64,000 bases of DNA. Origin: Thiofilum flexile DSM 14609 (GTDB lineage Bacteria; Pseudomonadota; Gammaproteobacteria; Thiotrichales; Thiotrichaceae). Below the pieces are notes generated by a model. It was not told the origin of the DNA and ran no database searches. It saw only the letters and a list, made by a program, of their open reading frames with translations. Shown in pieces: positions 47,513 to 56,133 of this stretch (position 1 is its first letter; the number at the start of each line of letters is the position of its first letter). The translations under genes were made by a program, and so were the position numbers. The stretch lies in assembly GCF_000380185.1 (NCBI RefSeq), contig NZ_KB904780.1:98994-162993 (forward strand), written 5' to 3'.

Positions 47513-48682
47513 ATGAAACTATTTGCTCGAACCGTGATTCGCTACTTCAGCTTTATTTCATTCTCGGTCTGCATAGGCGCTCCCCTGCTTGCCGCTGATC
47601 AACAGGCTACTATGATTATTCTCGATGGCTCCAATAGTATGTGGACTCAAGTCCAAGGCCAAGCCAAAGTGATGATTGCACGCGAGAGTCTCGATACCTT
47701 AGTCAAGGGAGCCGGTACGACTTCCTTTGGACTAACCACTTATGGCGGCAAATGTAATAGCGTTAAAGTGGTAGGAGGCATAGGTATGGATAATACCGAA
47801 CTCCTCAAGCGTGCCAATAAACTCATGCCTAAAGGTCGCTCACCTATTTCTAGCGCTTTAAAAGCCGCTGCTAATGAAGTTAAAAATAGTGGCAATATCC
47901 TCTTAATCAGTGATGGTGAAGAAAGCTGTAAGGCAGATCCCTGCGAAACGGCTGCAACACTGAAACAACACTATCCTAATTTAGTGATTAATGTCTTGGG
48001 TTTTAATGCCAAAGACGAAGCCCAGCTCCAATGTATTGCTAATAATACTGGTGGGCGCTTTGTATTGGCACAAAATACCGCCTCTATTGGTGCATTATTC
48101 ACCGATCTACAACCTATTATCGAGGAAAAAGCTATTGCCGGCAGTAGCACTAATGCGGATAGGGTAGTACCACTGTCTTCTATGGCATTACAAAACCCCG
48201 GTACTTTGCGCCTAAGCTTAGGCGAACAAGGACGCACGGACAATCTACGCTCTAGTTATTTTATTTATACCCCTGATAATCAATTAGTTGCACAAATGAC
48301 CCAAGGTGAGGCACTGCAAACCGAACTATCCGCCGGCACTTATCGGGTTAATGCCTTATGGAAAGGTTTCCGTCAGTCACAAACCGTTACAGTAAAACCT
48401 CACGAAACGACAGAATATCGTTTTAACCTTGATAAGATTGGTACGCTAAAACTAAGAGCGACTGATGCTAATGGTCAGACTGTAAAAGCGAACTATGCAT
48501 TATATGATACCCATGACAAAGCCATCACTAACCATGTTTCATTAGAACAAGTGAATGAGCGCCTACCTGCAGGTAGATACCGGGTAAAAGCGACTTACAA
48601 TCAAAGCTCATTAGAGCAAGATATTGAGGTCAGTCCACAAGGGGTGAGTGAGCAGGTTTTTGAGTTTAAGGCATCTAACTAG
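47513..48682 (+). CDS. Secreted von Willebrand factor A domain protein
   Basis: About 389 residues. A signal peptide (MKLFARTVIRYFSF...APLLAAD, cut after about residue 28) is followed by a VWA domain with the MIDAS motif DGSNSMW and the second metal loop ISDGEESCKADPCETA (about residues 32-200). Two beta-sandwich segments resembling carboxypeptidase-regulatory or PEGA-like modules follow (GTLRLSLGEQGRTD..., GTLKLRATDANGQTV...AGRYRVKATY). It is probably periplasmic or exported and binds a divalent metal and a protein partner. The longer frame starts at 47465, but the signal peptide fits ATG 47513. Confidence 0.85.
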   Translation: MKLFARTVIRYFSFISFSVCIGAPLLAADQQATMIILDGSNSMWTQVQGQAKVMIARESLDTLVKGAGTTSFGLTTYGGKCNSVKVVGGIGMDNTELLKRANKLMPKGRSPISSALKAAANEVKNSGNILLISDGEESCKADPCETAATLKQHYPNLVINVLGFNAKDEAQLQCIANNTGGRFVLAQNTASIGALFTDLQPIIEEKAIAGSSTNADRVVPLSSMALQNPGTLRLSLGEQGRTDNLRSSYFIYTPDNQLVAQMTQGEALQTELSAGTYRVNALWKGFRQSQTVTVKPHETTEYRFNLDKIGTLKLRATDANGQTVKANYALYDTHDKAITNHVSLEQVNERLPAGRYRVKATYNQSSLEQDIEVSPQGVSEQVFEFKASN

Positions 48683-48741
48683 ATTTTATTTTAGAATAAT
48701 GACCGTTTAATCATCTACTAAGAACCTTTTACAACAATAGC

Positions 48742-48799
48742 GGTCAGAGCTGATACTGACCCATTATAATAAGGCAGTATGGGGTATGCCCCCTACTGC
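48742..48799 (+). promoter_or_regulatory. Promoter, inverted repeat and 5' hairpin before the first glycine-zipper lipoprotein
   Basis: A perfect TATAAT -10 (48765-48770) lies just after an inverted repeat GGTCAG/CTGACC (48742-48761) that covers the -35 region and has no consensus -35 itself. The transcript would begin about 48777, inside a GC-rich hairpin GCAGTA-GGGG/CCCC-TACTGC (48774-48799). The pattern suggests activator-dependent transcription and a stabilising hairpin at the mRNA 5' end. Confidence 0.5.
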
Positions 48800-48820
48800 T
48801 ATATCATTAGGAACTTTACA

Positions 48821-49099
48821 ATGAAAAAATATATTGCTTATTCAGTCACCATCGCGGCAACTCTTACGATATTATCTCTCACTGGTTGTGCTGCACCTGC
48901 TAGTCACACACAAAATGGTGCCGTCGCTGGATCAGTAGTCGGTGGTGTAGTTGGTCATCAATTCGGTAAAGGTGATGGCAAAAAAGCAGCTACCGTAGCA
49001 GGCGCCATTGCAGGCGGGTATATTGGGGGTAATATGGGAGCACAAGCTGACCAATATTATCAACAACCGCAATATAATGGCCGCGGCTATTACTATTAA
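48821..49099 (+). CDS. Glycine-zipper outer-membrane lipoprotein (17 kDa antigen type), first copy
   Basis: A 92-residue lipoprotein. The signal peptide ends in a lipobox LSLTGC, so the mature protein begins with an acylated Cys. A glycine-zipper segment follows: GAVAGSVVGGVVGHQFGKGDGKKAATVAGAIAGGYIGGNMG spans about residues 38-78. A Gln/Tyr-rich tail (QYYQQPQYNGRGYYY) ends it. Such proteins insert in or lie under the outer membrane and are linked to envelope stability. I chose ATG 48821, with TAGGAAC upstream. It has a close paralogue 60 bases downstream. Confidence 0.82.
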   Translation: MKKYIAYSVTIAATLTILSLTGCAAPASHTQNGAVAGSVVGGVVGHQFGKGDGKKAATVAGAIAGGYIGGNMGAQADQYYQQPQYNGRGYYY

Positions 49100-49159
49100 T
49101 TAATTTATACTCATCTAGCTCACAAAAAAATAGCTATCATTAAACAAGGGTTCTCTAAT

Positions 49160-49633
49160 ATGAAACTATCTCTACGTATCTTAACTGCATTAGGTTTAAC
49201 TGCTACCTTACTCGTAGGTTGTGGTGGTGGTATGGCACCGGCTAGTAACGCTCAAACTGGCGCTATTACAGGTTCTGTTCTAGGTGGGGTAATCGGTCAT
49301 CAATTTGGTAAAGGTGATGGCAAAAATGCTGCTACGGTTGTAGGCGCTATTCTTGGTGGTTATATTGGTGGCAATATTGGCGCTCAATTTGATACACAAG
49401 ATCAAGCTTATCTGAACAATAGTTTAGCCTCTGGTCGTCCTGCCACTTGGCAAAACCCCAATACTGGCTATAGTTATACTGCAACACCAGGCCCTGTCTA
49501 TCAAACTACTTATCAAAATCAACCTGCTGTTTGCCGTCCTGCTACGGTACAAGCAGTGATTGATGGACGTGTACAAAATGTACAAATGAAAGCTTGTCGC
49601 GGTTCCGATGGTCAATGGCGCGACGCTAGCTAA
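49160..49633 (+). CDS. Glycine-zipper outer-membrane lipoprotein, second copy with C-terminal domain
   Basis: A 157-residue lipoprotein (lipobox LLVGC) with nearly the same glycine zipper as its neighbour (GVIGHQFGKGDGKNAATVVG), then about 75 extra residues with the pattern of 17 kDa surface antigens: RPATWQNPNTGYSY...CRPATVQAVIDGRVQNVQMKACRGSDGQWR. The two genes clearly come from one duplication; the first has lost, or never had, the C-terminal domain. Confidence 0.83.
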   Translation: MKLSLRILTALGLTATLLVGCGGGMAPASNAQTGAITGSVLGGVIGHQFGKGDGKNAATVVGAILGGYIGGNIGAQFDTQDQAYLNNSLASGRPATWQNPNTGYSYTATPGPVYQTTYQNQPAVCRPATVQAVIDGRVQNVQMKACRGSDGQWRDAS

Positions 49634-49660
49634 TTTACTTGCTGTTAAATATCTAAGGTT

Positions 49661-49710
49661 TAGGAAGCGATCATTTTTCGTCTGACACCGTAAATCGCTT
49701 CCTACCTTTT
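49661..49710 (+). terminator. Hairpin terminator after the lipoprotein pair
   Basis: TAGGAAGCGAT (49661-49671) and ATCGCTTCCTA (49694-49704) form an 11-bp stem with a 22-base loop, followed by CCTTTTATC. It lies between convergent genes and may serve both directions. Confidence 0.6.
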
Positions 49711-49725
49711 ATCTCGCTCTACTGT

Positions 49726-50964
49726 TCAAGCCACTTCGCGCTTGTAGGTACGTTCTATATACGCCTGCACTAAGCCTTGAAACTCTTGTGCAATGGCATC
49801 GCCCTTTAATGTTACTGTTTTGTGTCCATCCTCATACACAGGCGCAACAGGCACTTCACCACTTCCCGGTAAACTAATCCCAATATTGGCATGCTTACTC
49901 TCACCCGGCCCATTCACCACGCAGCCCATGACTGCGACTGACATTGCTTCTACACCGGGATATTGAGAGCGCCAGCTTGGCATTTGCTCACGCAGCCAAG
50001 TTTGAATTTGGGAGGCTAAATGCTGGAAGTAATCACTGGAAGTACGCCCACAGCCCGGACACGCCACCACTTGCGGGGTAAACGAACGCAAGCCTAGAGC
50101 TTGTAAAATTTCTTGTCCGACAATGACCTCTTTATCCCGTGAAGCCCCCGGCTCTGGTGTCAGCGAAATCCGAATCGTGTCGCCAATCCCCTCTTGTAGT
50201 AATACAGAGAGCGCTGCAGTGGAGGCTACAATCCCCTTACTGCCCATACCTGCCTCGGTTAGACCCAAATGCAGCGGATAATCACAGCGTGAAGCCATAT
50301 CTCGATAAGCGCGAATTAGCCCCTGTACCTCGCTCAGTTTACACGACAAAATAATATGATTATGCGGTAAACCATATTCTTCTGCTTTTGCTGCGCTGGT
50401 GAGAGCCGATTCAATCAAGGCTTCATGCATGACCTCATACAGCTCTAATGGTTGGGATAATTTAGAGTTTTCATCTAATTTACGGGCAAGTAGCTCTTGA
50501 TCTAATGACCCCCAATTTACTCCAATACGCACTGGCTTATCATAGCGGCAGGCAAATTCAATCATTTGGGCAAATTGCTCGTCACGATTTTTACCACGCC
50601 CGACATTGCCCGGATTAATCCGATATTTAGCCAGCGCTTCGGCACAGGCAGGCACTGCACTTAGTAATTTATGCCCATTAAAATGAAAGTCACCAATCAG
50701 GGGGACATTACAGCCCATTTTATCGAGGCGCTCACGAATCTCCGGCACCGCCTCAGCCGCAGCTTGCGTATTGACGGTAATGCGTACCAATTCGGAACCC
50801 GCCTGAGCTAGTTCAGCGCATTGAATCGCGGTACGCAGCGCATCCGCCGTATCCGTATTGGTCATCGATTGTACGACTACAGGCGCATGCCCTCCTACTG
50901 TCACATGCCCTACTTGCACGGCTACGGTAGGATGCCGTTGGATCAGTGTATTACTTGCCATCAT
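49726..50964 (-). CDS. ispG: 4-hydroxy-3-methylbut-2-en-1-yl diphosphate synthase IspG
   Basis: A 412-residue iron-sulfur enzyme of the MEP isoprenoid pathway, making HMBPP from MEc[24 protein letters not shown] is the N-terminal signature, GVNWGSLD and LHLGLTEAG belong to the TIM barrel, and the C-terminal domain has the [4Fe-4S] cysteines in CPGCGRTS and GCVVNGPGE. Two ATG codons in a row are possible starts. Divergent from the sulfhydrylase gene. Confidence 0.97.
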   Translation of the reverse strand: MMASNTLIQRHPTVAVQVGHVTVGGHAPVVVQSMTNTDTADALRTAIQCAELAQAGSELVRITVNTQAAAEAVPEIRERLDKMGCNVPLIGDFHFNGHKLLSAVPACAEALAKYRINPGNVGRGKNRDEQFAQMIEFACRYDKPVRIGVNWGSLDQELLARKLDENSKLSQPLELYEVMHEALIESALTSAAKAEEYGLPHNHIILSCKLSEVQGLIRAYRDMASRCDYPLHLGLTEAGMGSKGIVASTAALSVLLQEGIGDTIRISLTPEPGASRDKEVIVGQEILQALGLRSFTPQVVACPGCGRTSSDYFQHLASQIQTWLREQMPSWRSQYPGVEAMSVAVMGCVVNGPGESKHANIGISLPGSGEVPVAPVYEDGHKTVTLKGDAIAQEFQGLVQAYIERTYKREVA

Positions 50965-50996
50965 TATTAAATTCGTAAGCTAAGAGGAGAATCATT

Positions 50997-51089
50997 ATGC
51001 CTAAAATGGGTGATTATTCGCAAAATATACCTAGAATCATTAATGACGACTCTAAGCCAGTGAAATACTTAAAACTACCTCAACACTAA
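50997..51089 (+). CDS. Possible 30-residue small ORF between ispG and the sulfhydrylase gene
   Basis: ATG 50997 is preceded by GAGGAGA with six-base spacing, a better ribosome-binding site than most genes here have. The frame encodes 30 residues: MPKMGDYSQNIPRIINDDSK, then PVKYLKLPQH. It is hydrophilic and has no recognised family. It lies in the divergent gap upstream of the sulfhydrylase gene and on the same strand, so it could be a leader peptide or a free small protein. Support is only the Shine-Dalgarno and the lack of another explanation. Confidence 0.35.
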   Translation: MPKMGDYSQNIPRIINDDSKPVKYLKLPQH

Positions 51090-51157
51090 AAACCTCTATC
51101 CATTCAAGCCCCCGCAAAACTATGCTACTGTGTCTCCACTATTCTGGAGGATACCTT

Positions 51158-52429
51158 ATGAAAAAAGAAACCTTATCTATTCACGCAGGCTATAACACTG
51201 ACCCTACGACTAAATCGGTTGCTGTTCCGATTTATCAAACCGTTGCCTATGAATTTGATGATGCACAGCATGGTGCGGATCTCTTCAATCTCGCCGTCGC
51301 GGGTAATATCTACACCCGCATTATGAACCCCACCAATGATGTACTGGAAAAACGGATAGCTGCTCTAGAAGGCGGTATTGCTGCCCTAGCGGTGGGTTCT
51401 GGCATGGCGGCGATTAATTATGCCATTCTGACCATCGCGCAGGCGGGTGATAATATTATCGCGACCCCACAACTCTATGGTGGCACCTATACCCTATTCG
51501 CCCATATGCTCCCTAGTCAGGGTATTGAAGTACGCTTTGCCGAAAATGACTCAGCCGAAGCGATTGAAAAACTCATTGATGACAAAACCAAAGCGGTCTA
51601 CTGCGAAACGATAGGCAATCCGGCGGGCAATATTGCCGATATTGAAGCGATTGCTAAAGCGGCTCATAAACACGGGGTAGCAGTTATTATGGATAATACC
51701 GTCGCCACACCGATGCTCTGCACACCGATTGAATATGGTGCGGATATTGTCGTACATGCACTCACCAAATATATTGCCGGACATGGTACTTCTATCGGCG
51801 GGATTATTGTCGATTCGGGCAAATTCCCATGGGCTACGCATAAAGAGCGCTATCCGGTACTGAATCAACCCGAACCCTCCTATCATGGCGTGGTGTATAC
51901 CGAAGCCTTTGGTGCAGCCGCTTACATTGGCCGCGCTCGCACAGTGCCCTTACGTAACACAGGTTCGGCCTTATCGCCCTTCAATGCCTTTTTAATCCTA
52001 CAAGGGGTGGAAACCTTAGGCTTACGCATGGAACGCCATTGTGACAATGGTTTAGCCGTAGCTCAGTATTTAAAAAATCATCCTAAAGTCGAATGGGTAA
52101 ACTTTGCCGGTCTCGCCGATGATCCCTATCATGCGTTGGCACAAAAATACTTTAAGGGTAAACCCGCTTCACTGTTGACCTTTGGTATTAAAGGCGGCTT
52201 TGACGCAGGTGTAAAATTTTATGATCAACTCCAGCTCATCAAGCGTCTGGTGAATATTGGCGATGCTAAAAGCTTAGCCTGCCATCCTGCCTCCACCACG
52301 CACCGCCAACTCACACAAAGCGAACAACGCAACGCTGGGGTAAGACCTGAAACCATTCGTTTAAGCATTGGTATTGAGCATATTGACGATATTATCGCCG
52401 ACTTAGAGCAAGCCTTTGCCGTAGTGTAA
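51158..52429 (+). CDS. metY: O-acetylhomoserine aminocarboxypropyltransferase (sulfhydrylase)
   Basis: A 423-residue PLP enzyme of the Cys/Met metabolism family, which makes homocysteine from O-acetylhomoserine and sulfide. TLSIHAGYNTDPTTKSVAVPIYQT, YTRIMNPTNDVLEKR, the PLP lysine in VHALTKYIAGHGTSIGG, and the end motif RLSIGIEHIDDIIADLEQAF are typical of the MetY/O-acetylhomoserine branch. I chose ATG 51158, with GGAGG eight bases upstream. It ends 13 bases from the convergent murI. Direct sulfide use would suit a sulfur-oxidising host, which is inference. Confidence 0.94.
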   Translation: MKKETLSIHAGYNTDPTTKSVAVPIYQTVAYEFDDAQHGADLFNLAVAGNIYTRIMNPTNDVLEKRIAALEGGIAALAVGSGMAAINYAILTIAQAGDNIIATPQLYGGTYTLFAHMLPSQGIEVRFAENDSAEAIEKLIDDKTKAVYCETIGNPAGNIADIEAIAKAAHKHGVAVIMDNTVATPMLCTPIEYGADIVVHALTKYIAGHGTSIGGIIVDSGKFPWATHKERYPVLNQPEPSYHGVVYTEAFGAAAYIGRARTVPLRNTGSALSPFNAFLILQGVETLGLRMERHCDNGLAVAQYLKNHPKVEWVNFAGLADDPYHALAQKYFKGKPASLLTFGIKGGFDAGVKFYDQLQLIKRLVNIGDAKSLACHPASTTHRQLTQSEQRNAGVRPETIRLSIGIEHIDDIIADLEQAFAVV

Positions 52430-52442
52430 AGGCTATACGCAC

Positions 52443-53255
52443 TTATCTAAACTCTGCAGGTAAAGAGAGTAGCTCTAACTCTCTTTGCCATAATAAGGCG
52501 GCACTCTTGGCACTTTTTTCTAGTAACTCACCCTGTAAGCTAGAGTAAAACTGCACCCGACGCTGAGCTAAAGGATTCGTCTGTAAAAGCTGGTGTTGAG
52601 TTAAAATATTCACCACCTGACGCGTCACCGCTTGGCTGGTCTCAACAATAGTCATTTGCCCCTGAATTAGCTCCATGAGCGTCTGGCGCAAAAAGGGATA
52701 ATGGGTACAACCTAATACTAAAGTGTCCACGCCTTGCTCTTGCAGGGGTTTTAAGTATTCACTCAATAATTGTTTTAATTCGGCACTATTAAAATCTCCA
52801 GCCTCTACATGCTCAACTAAGCCAGGGCAGGCTTGTACCACTACTTGAGTATTTTGAGCATAGGTATCTATTAAACGCTGCAAGCGAGCGCTATTCGCCG
52901 TTTGGCGCGTAGCCAATACGCCAATTTTGCCCGTTTGGGTCAATTTAACCGCTGGTTTCACCGCAGGCTCTAGACCAATGATCGGAATGGTCAGGTGTTG
53001 CCTGAGTACCTCCGCTGCATAAGCAGTGGCTGTATTACAAGCAACTACAATAACCTTTACCCGCTGACTCAGTAAAAAATCACTGATTTTAATACAGCGC
53101 TCCGCCATATAGTCTGCTGTTTTTGCCCCATAAGGGGCATGAGCAGAATCTGCGACGTAAACCAGATCTTCAGCGGGTAATTGGCGCTCAATTTCTAATA
53201 AAACCGATAACCCACCTAACCCAGAGTCAAATACACCAATAGGTTGATTAGACAT
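52443..53255 (-). CDS. murI: Glutamate racemase MurI
   Basis: A 270-residue cofactor-free racemase that supplies D-Glu for MurD. Both catalytic cysteines are visible, in VVACNTATAYAAE and LVLGCTHYPFL, and the N-terminus is GVFDSGLGGLSVL. It overlaps the inositol-monophosphatase-like gene by 8 bases and is probably translated from the same message. Confidence 0.96.
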   Translation of the reverse strand: MSNQPIGVFDSGLGGLSVLLEIERQLPAEDLVYVADSAHAPYGAKTADYMAERCIKISDFLLSQRVKVIVVACNTATAYAAEVLRQHLTIPIIGLEPAVKPAVKLTQTGKIGVLATRQTANSARLQRLIDTYAQNTQVVVQACPGLVEHVEAGDFNSAELKQLLSEYLKPLQEQGVDTLVLGCTHYPFLRQTLMELIQGQMTIVETSQAVTRQVVNILTQHQLLQTNPLAQRRVQFYSSLQGELLEKSAKSAALLWQRELELLSLPAEFR

Positions 53256-54057
53256 GTGTCATTTCAGTTGCATATTGGGTAATCACTTGCTGCCAAGTAG
53301 CAAATAGGGTGGGATCAGAGGCCGCAATGACGGATTGGCTTTCTACTTTAATCGTAGAGACGGGATTACCATCCAAGGCTCTAGCTATTCCGCCGGCTTC
53401 TTTTAGCAATAAAGTACCTGCCGCTAAATCCCACAGTTTCATACCACCATGCAGATAAATCTGCCCCCGTCCGGCTGCCATCCACGCCCACTCTAACGCA
53501 CAAGTACCTAAGTTACGCTGGGAGCCATAGGGCGTTTGATTCACCAAGTTAGTCCGTAATACAGGGCTTAAGCGCTTAAAGTCAATGAGACCTACTGATT
53601 GCTTTAAGCTCAGACCACTGGTTCTGCAATACAGGCGTTTACCATTTAAATACGCCCCCTGCCCTAATTGCGCTGTGAAAACCTCATCATGTAGTACATC
53701 ATAAGTCACCGCCTGCACCACTTCACCCCGATGCAATAAGGCGAGCGAAGTACAAAATAAAGGAACTCCCGCCGTAAAATTACTCGTGCCATCCAAAGGA
53801 TCTAGCACCCATAGCCATTCACTAGTGGCTAATAGCTCTTGCTGCTCTTGCGTACTCATTTCCTCACTGAGGAAAGCGATATGGGGGTAGGTTTTGGCAA
53901 AAATACCCTCTAATGCCTGATGACTAGCTAGATCCGCCTCGGTCACGACGCTACCATCGGTTTTAATAGCAAAGCCAATTTTATTAAAACGTGGTGCAAT
54001 TTCTTGTTGTGCCACATACTTTACCCATTGGGTAACCTGTGCTAAATCTGGTAGCAT
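53248..54057 (-). CDS. Inositol monophosphatase family protein
   Basis: A 269-residue phosphatase of the IMPase/CysQ/FBPase superfamily. The metal-binding motifs are LSEEMS (first Glu), WVLDPLDGTSNF (Asp-Pro-Leu-Asp-Gly) and MKLWDLAAGTLLLKEAGG at the C-terminal end. The substrate may be inositol phosphate, another sugar phosphate or PAP; the sequence does not settle this. It overlaps murI by eight bases. Confidence 0.9.
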   Translation of the reverse strand: MLPDLAQVTQWVKYVAQQEIAPRFNKIGFAIKTDGSVVTEADLASHQALEGIFAKTYPHIAFLSEEMSTQEQQELLATSEWLWVLDPLDGTSNFTAGVPLFCTSLALLHRGEVVQAVTYDVLHDEVFTAQLGQGAYLNGKRLYCRTSGLSLKQSVGLIDFKRLSPVLRTNLVNQTPYGSQRNLGTCALEWAWMAAGRGQIYLHGGMKLWDLAAGTLLLKEAGGIARALDGNPVSTIKVESQSVIAASDPTLFATWQQVITQYATEMTHV

Positions 54058-54134
54058 GATTGCTCTCTCTATCGGTAAGCTCTCTAATCTAACGAGTGCG
54101 CTCCATCAGCGTCAAGCCTCTCGCTCTTATCCAA

Positions 54135-54169
54135 GTAGGTATACCCGATTACCTTGGCTCAAATACTTA
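54135..54169. repeat. 35-bp end-to-end derivative of the 128-bp repeat
   Basis: Read on the minus strand, the sequence is the left end of the 128-bp element (TAAGTATTTGAGCCAAGGTA, cf. TAAGTACTTGAGCCAAAGTC) joined directly to its right end (GGTATACCTAC). The entire interior is missing, as after recombination or looping-out between the terminal inverted repeats. It sits in the divergent gap before hemH. Confidence 0.65.
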
Positions 54170-54257
54170 TTATTACCTTATTACACTGTACCTAAGTTTA
54201 TTTTTAGGAGTGCTAGGTTTATCCTGCACCAACTTTTAGCAGTCCAGTGTGATTCTT

Positions 54258-55367
54258 ATGAGCCGATTAAATAATGAAACCGATTTTTTTCATGGTAAAA
54301 CCGAGGCCATTGGTGTTTTATTAGTGAATCTTGGTACACCTGACGCACCCGATACTCCTTCAGTACGGCGCTATTTAAGACAATTCTTATCCGACCCGCG
54401 TGTGGTCGAAATTCCGCGTTTGATTTGGTATCCCATTCTATATGGCGCTATTTTACCCAAACGTCCTGCCGTGAGTGCAGAAAAATATCAGAAAATTTGG
54501 ACGGAGCAAGGCTCTCCGCTCTTAAGCATTAGCCAGCAACAACAACAATTATTACAACGTGAGTTAGACATACGCTTTTCTGGTGCAGTCAAAGTGGCAC
54601 TCGCCATGCGTTATGGCAAACCCTCCATTGAAAACGCGCTAGAGGAACTACGCCAGCAAGGTATGCGCCGCTTAGTGGTATTACCGCTCTATCCGCAATA
54701 TTCATCCACCACCAGCGGCACAACCTTTACTGCCGTGTTTAAAGAGCTAGGGCGTTGGCGCTGGATGCCTGAGTTACGCCAGATTAATCACTATCACGAT
54801 CACGAAAACTATATTAAAGCACTCGCCAATAGTACGCGTGACCATTGGGATAAGCATAACCGTGGGCAACTGCTGCTGATGTCCTTTCACGGTATCCCCA
54901 AACGTAATTTAACCCTAGGAGATCCCTATTTCTGTGAGTGCCATAAAACCGCACGATTATTGGCTGAAGAATTAAATCTGCGACCCCATGAATATCGAGT
55001 CACCTTTCAGTCGCGCTTTGGTAAAGCAGAGTGGCTACAACCCTATACGGATAAAACCTTAGAGGCTTTACCAAATGAGGGTATTAAAAAAGTAACCGTG
55101 ATATGCCCCGGTTTTGCTGCCGACTGTCTAGAAACCTTAGAAGAAATTCAAATCGAAAACCAAGAACTCTTTATTAAAGCAGGTGGAGAGCAGTATGATT
55201 ACGTTCCAGCTCTGAACGTACGCGAAGATCACATTCGGATGCTGGCTGATTTGGTACAACAACATACCCAAGGCTGGCCCGAAGCCGATTCTCACGTTCA
55301 AAGCCAATGGCAACGACAAGCAGATTTAACGCGCCAACGCGCACAACAGTTAGGGGCTAAGCAATGA
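54258..55367 (+). CDS. hemH: Ferrochelatase HemH
   Basis: A 369-residue ferrochelatase that inserts Fe(II) into protoporphyrin IX at the membrane surface. IGVLLVNLGTPDAPDTPSVRRYL, the catalytic His in LMSFHGIPKR, YRVTFQSRFGKAEWLQPYT and the Glu in CPGFAADCLETLEEI are diagnostic. I chose ATG 54258 over the upstream GTG at 54249. Its stop overlaps the next start by four bases. Confidence 0.97.
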   Translation: MSRLNNETDFFHGKTEAIGVLLVNLGTPDAPDTPSVRRYLRQFLSDPRVVEIPRLIWYPILYGAILPKRPAVSAEKYQKIWTEQGSPLLSISQQQQQLLQRELDIRFSGAVKVALAMRYGKPSIENALEELRQQGMRRLVVLPLYPQYSSTTSGTTFTAVFKELGRWRWMPELRQINHYHDHENYIKALANSTRDHWDKHNRGQLLLMSFHGIPKRNLTLGDPYFCECHKTARLLAEELNLRPHEYRVTFQSRFGKAEWLQPYTDKTLEALPNEGIKKVTVICPGFAADCLETLEEIQIENQELFIKAGGEQYDYVPALNVREDHIRMLADLVQQHTQGWPEADSHVQSQWQRQADLTRQRAQQLGAKQ

Positions 55368-56122
55368 AGGCAGTATCCAATCGTGTAGGACTGATCTTAA
55401 TTGGGGACGAGCTATTAAGCGGACAACGCCAAGATAAGCATATGGCGAATGTCATTGTAGCGCTTAAAGCACGTGGAATGACTTTAGCTTGGGTTCGTAT
55501 GGTCGCTGATGAGCGTGAAGCCTTATTAACGACCTTTCGTGAAACACAACAAACGCATGAAATAGTAATGAGTTTTGGGGGGATTGGTGCCACTCCAGAT
55601 GATTTAACCCGCCAATGTGCGGCAGAAGCGTTTGGCCTGAAACTTTTTCGCCACCCTCAAGCTGTGGCTTTAATTGAACGCCAATTTGGTGACAAAGCCT
55701 ATCCTCAACGCATTCGTATGGCTGAGTTACCCGATGGCTGTACACTTATTCCTAATCCTATTAATAACGTACCGGGCTTTAAAGTAGCTCATCATCATTT
55801 TGTCCCCGGCTTTCCCAAAATGGCTGAACCCATGATTGAGTGGGTATTAGACACGCATTATCGCCACCTCCAAACACCGAATCCTGATGTCGAACAACGT
55901 TGGGAACTGTGTAATGTCTTAGAAAGTGATTTAATTCCTATGATGGAGCAATTATTGGAAACCTTTCCTGCGGTACGTCTCTCTAGTTTACCTAGTACAG
56001 AGCGCAGCCGGGTAATTGATTTTGGCTTAAAAGGACAACCTCAAGCGGTCAATGATGCGGGAGAATGGTTTGAGCTACAAATGCAGGCACAGGCGATTTC
56101 CTGTCACCGCCAAGCTAGTTAA
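55364..56122 (+). CDS. COG1058 molybdopterin-binding-like (CinA N-terminal type) protein
   Basis: A 252-residue protein with the MoCF/CinA-N fold: LILIGDELLSGQRQDKHM at the start, then VRMVADEREALLTTF and FGGIGATPDDLTRQCAAEAFG, the nucleotide- or pterin-binding loop. It lacks the C-terminal deamidase domain of CinA. Stand-alone members may act as ADP-ribose or pterin-related hydrolases; the role is not settled. It overlaps hemH by four bases and precedes the acyltransferase by 11, so the three form one operon. Confidence 0.82.
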   Translation: MKAVSNRVGLILIGDELLSGQRQDKHMANVIVALKARGMTLAWVRMVADEREALLTTFRETQQTHEIVMSFGGIGATPDDLTRQCAAEAFGLKLFRHPQAVALIERQFGDKAYPQRIRMAELPDGCTLIPNPINNVPGFKVAHHHFVPGFPKMAEPMIEWVLDTHYRHLQTPNPDVEQRWELCNVLESDLIPMMEQLLETFPAVRLSSLPSTERSRVIDFGLKGQPQAVNDAGEWFELQMQAQAISCHRQAS

Positions 56123-56133
56123 TCTAAAACGCA

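Noticed and set aside
54056..54274. Plus-strand frame of 72 codons before hemH
   Set aside because: It overlaps the start of the phosphatase gene, the mini repeat and the hemH start, and shows no protein-like pattern.
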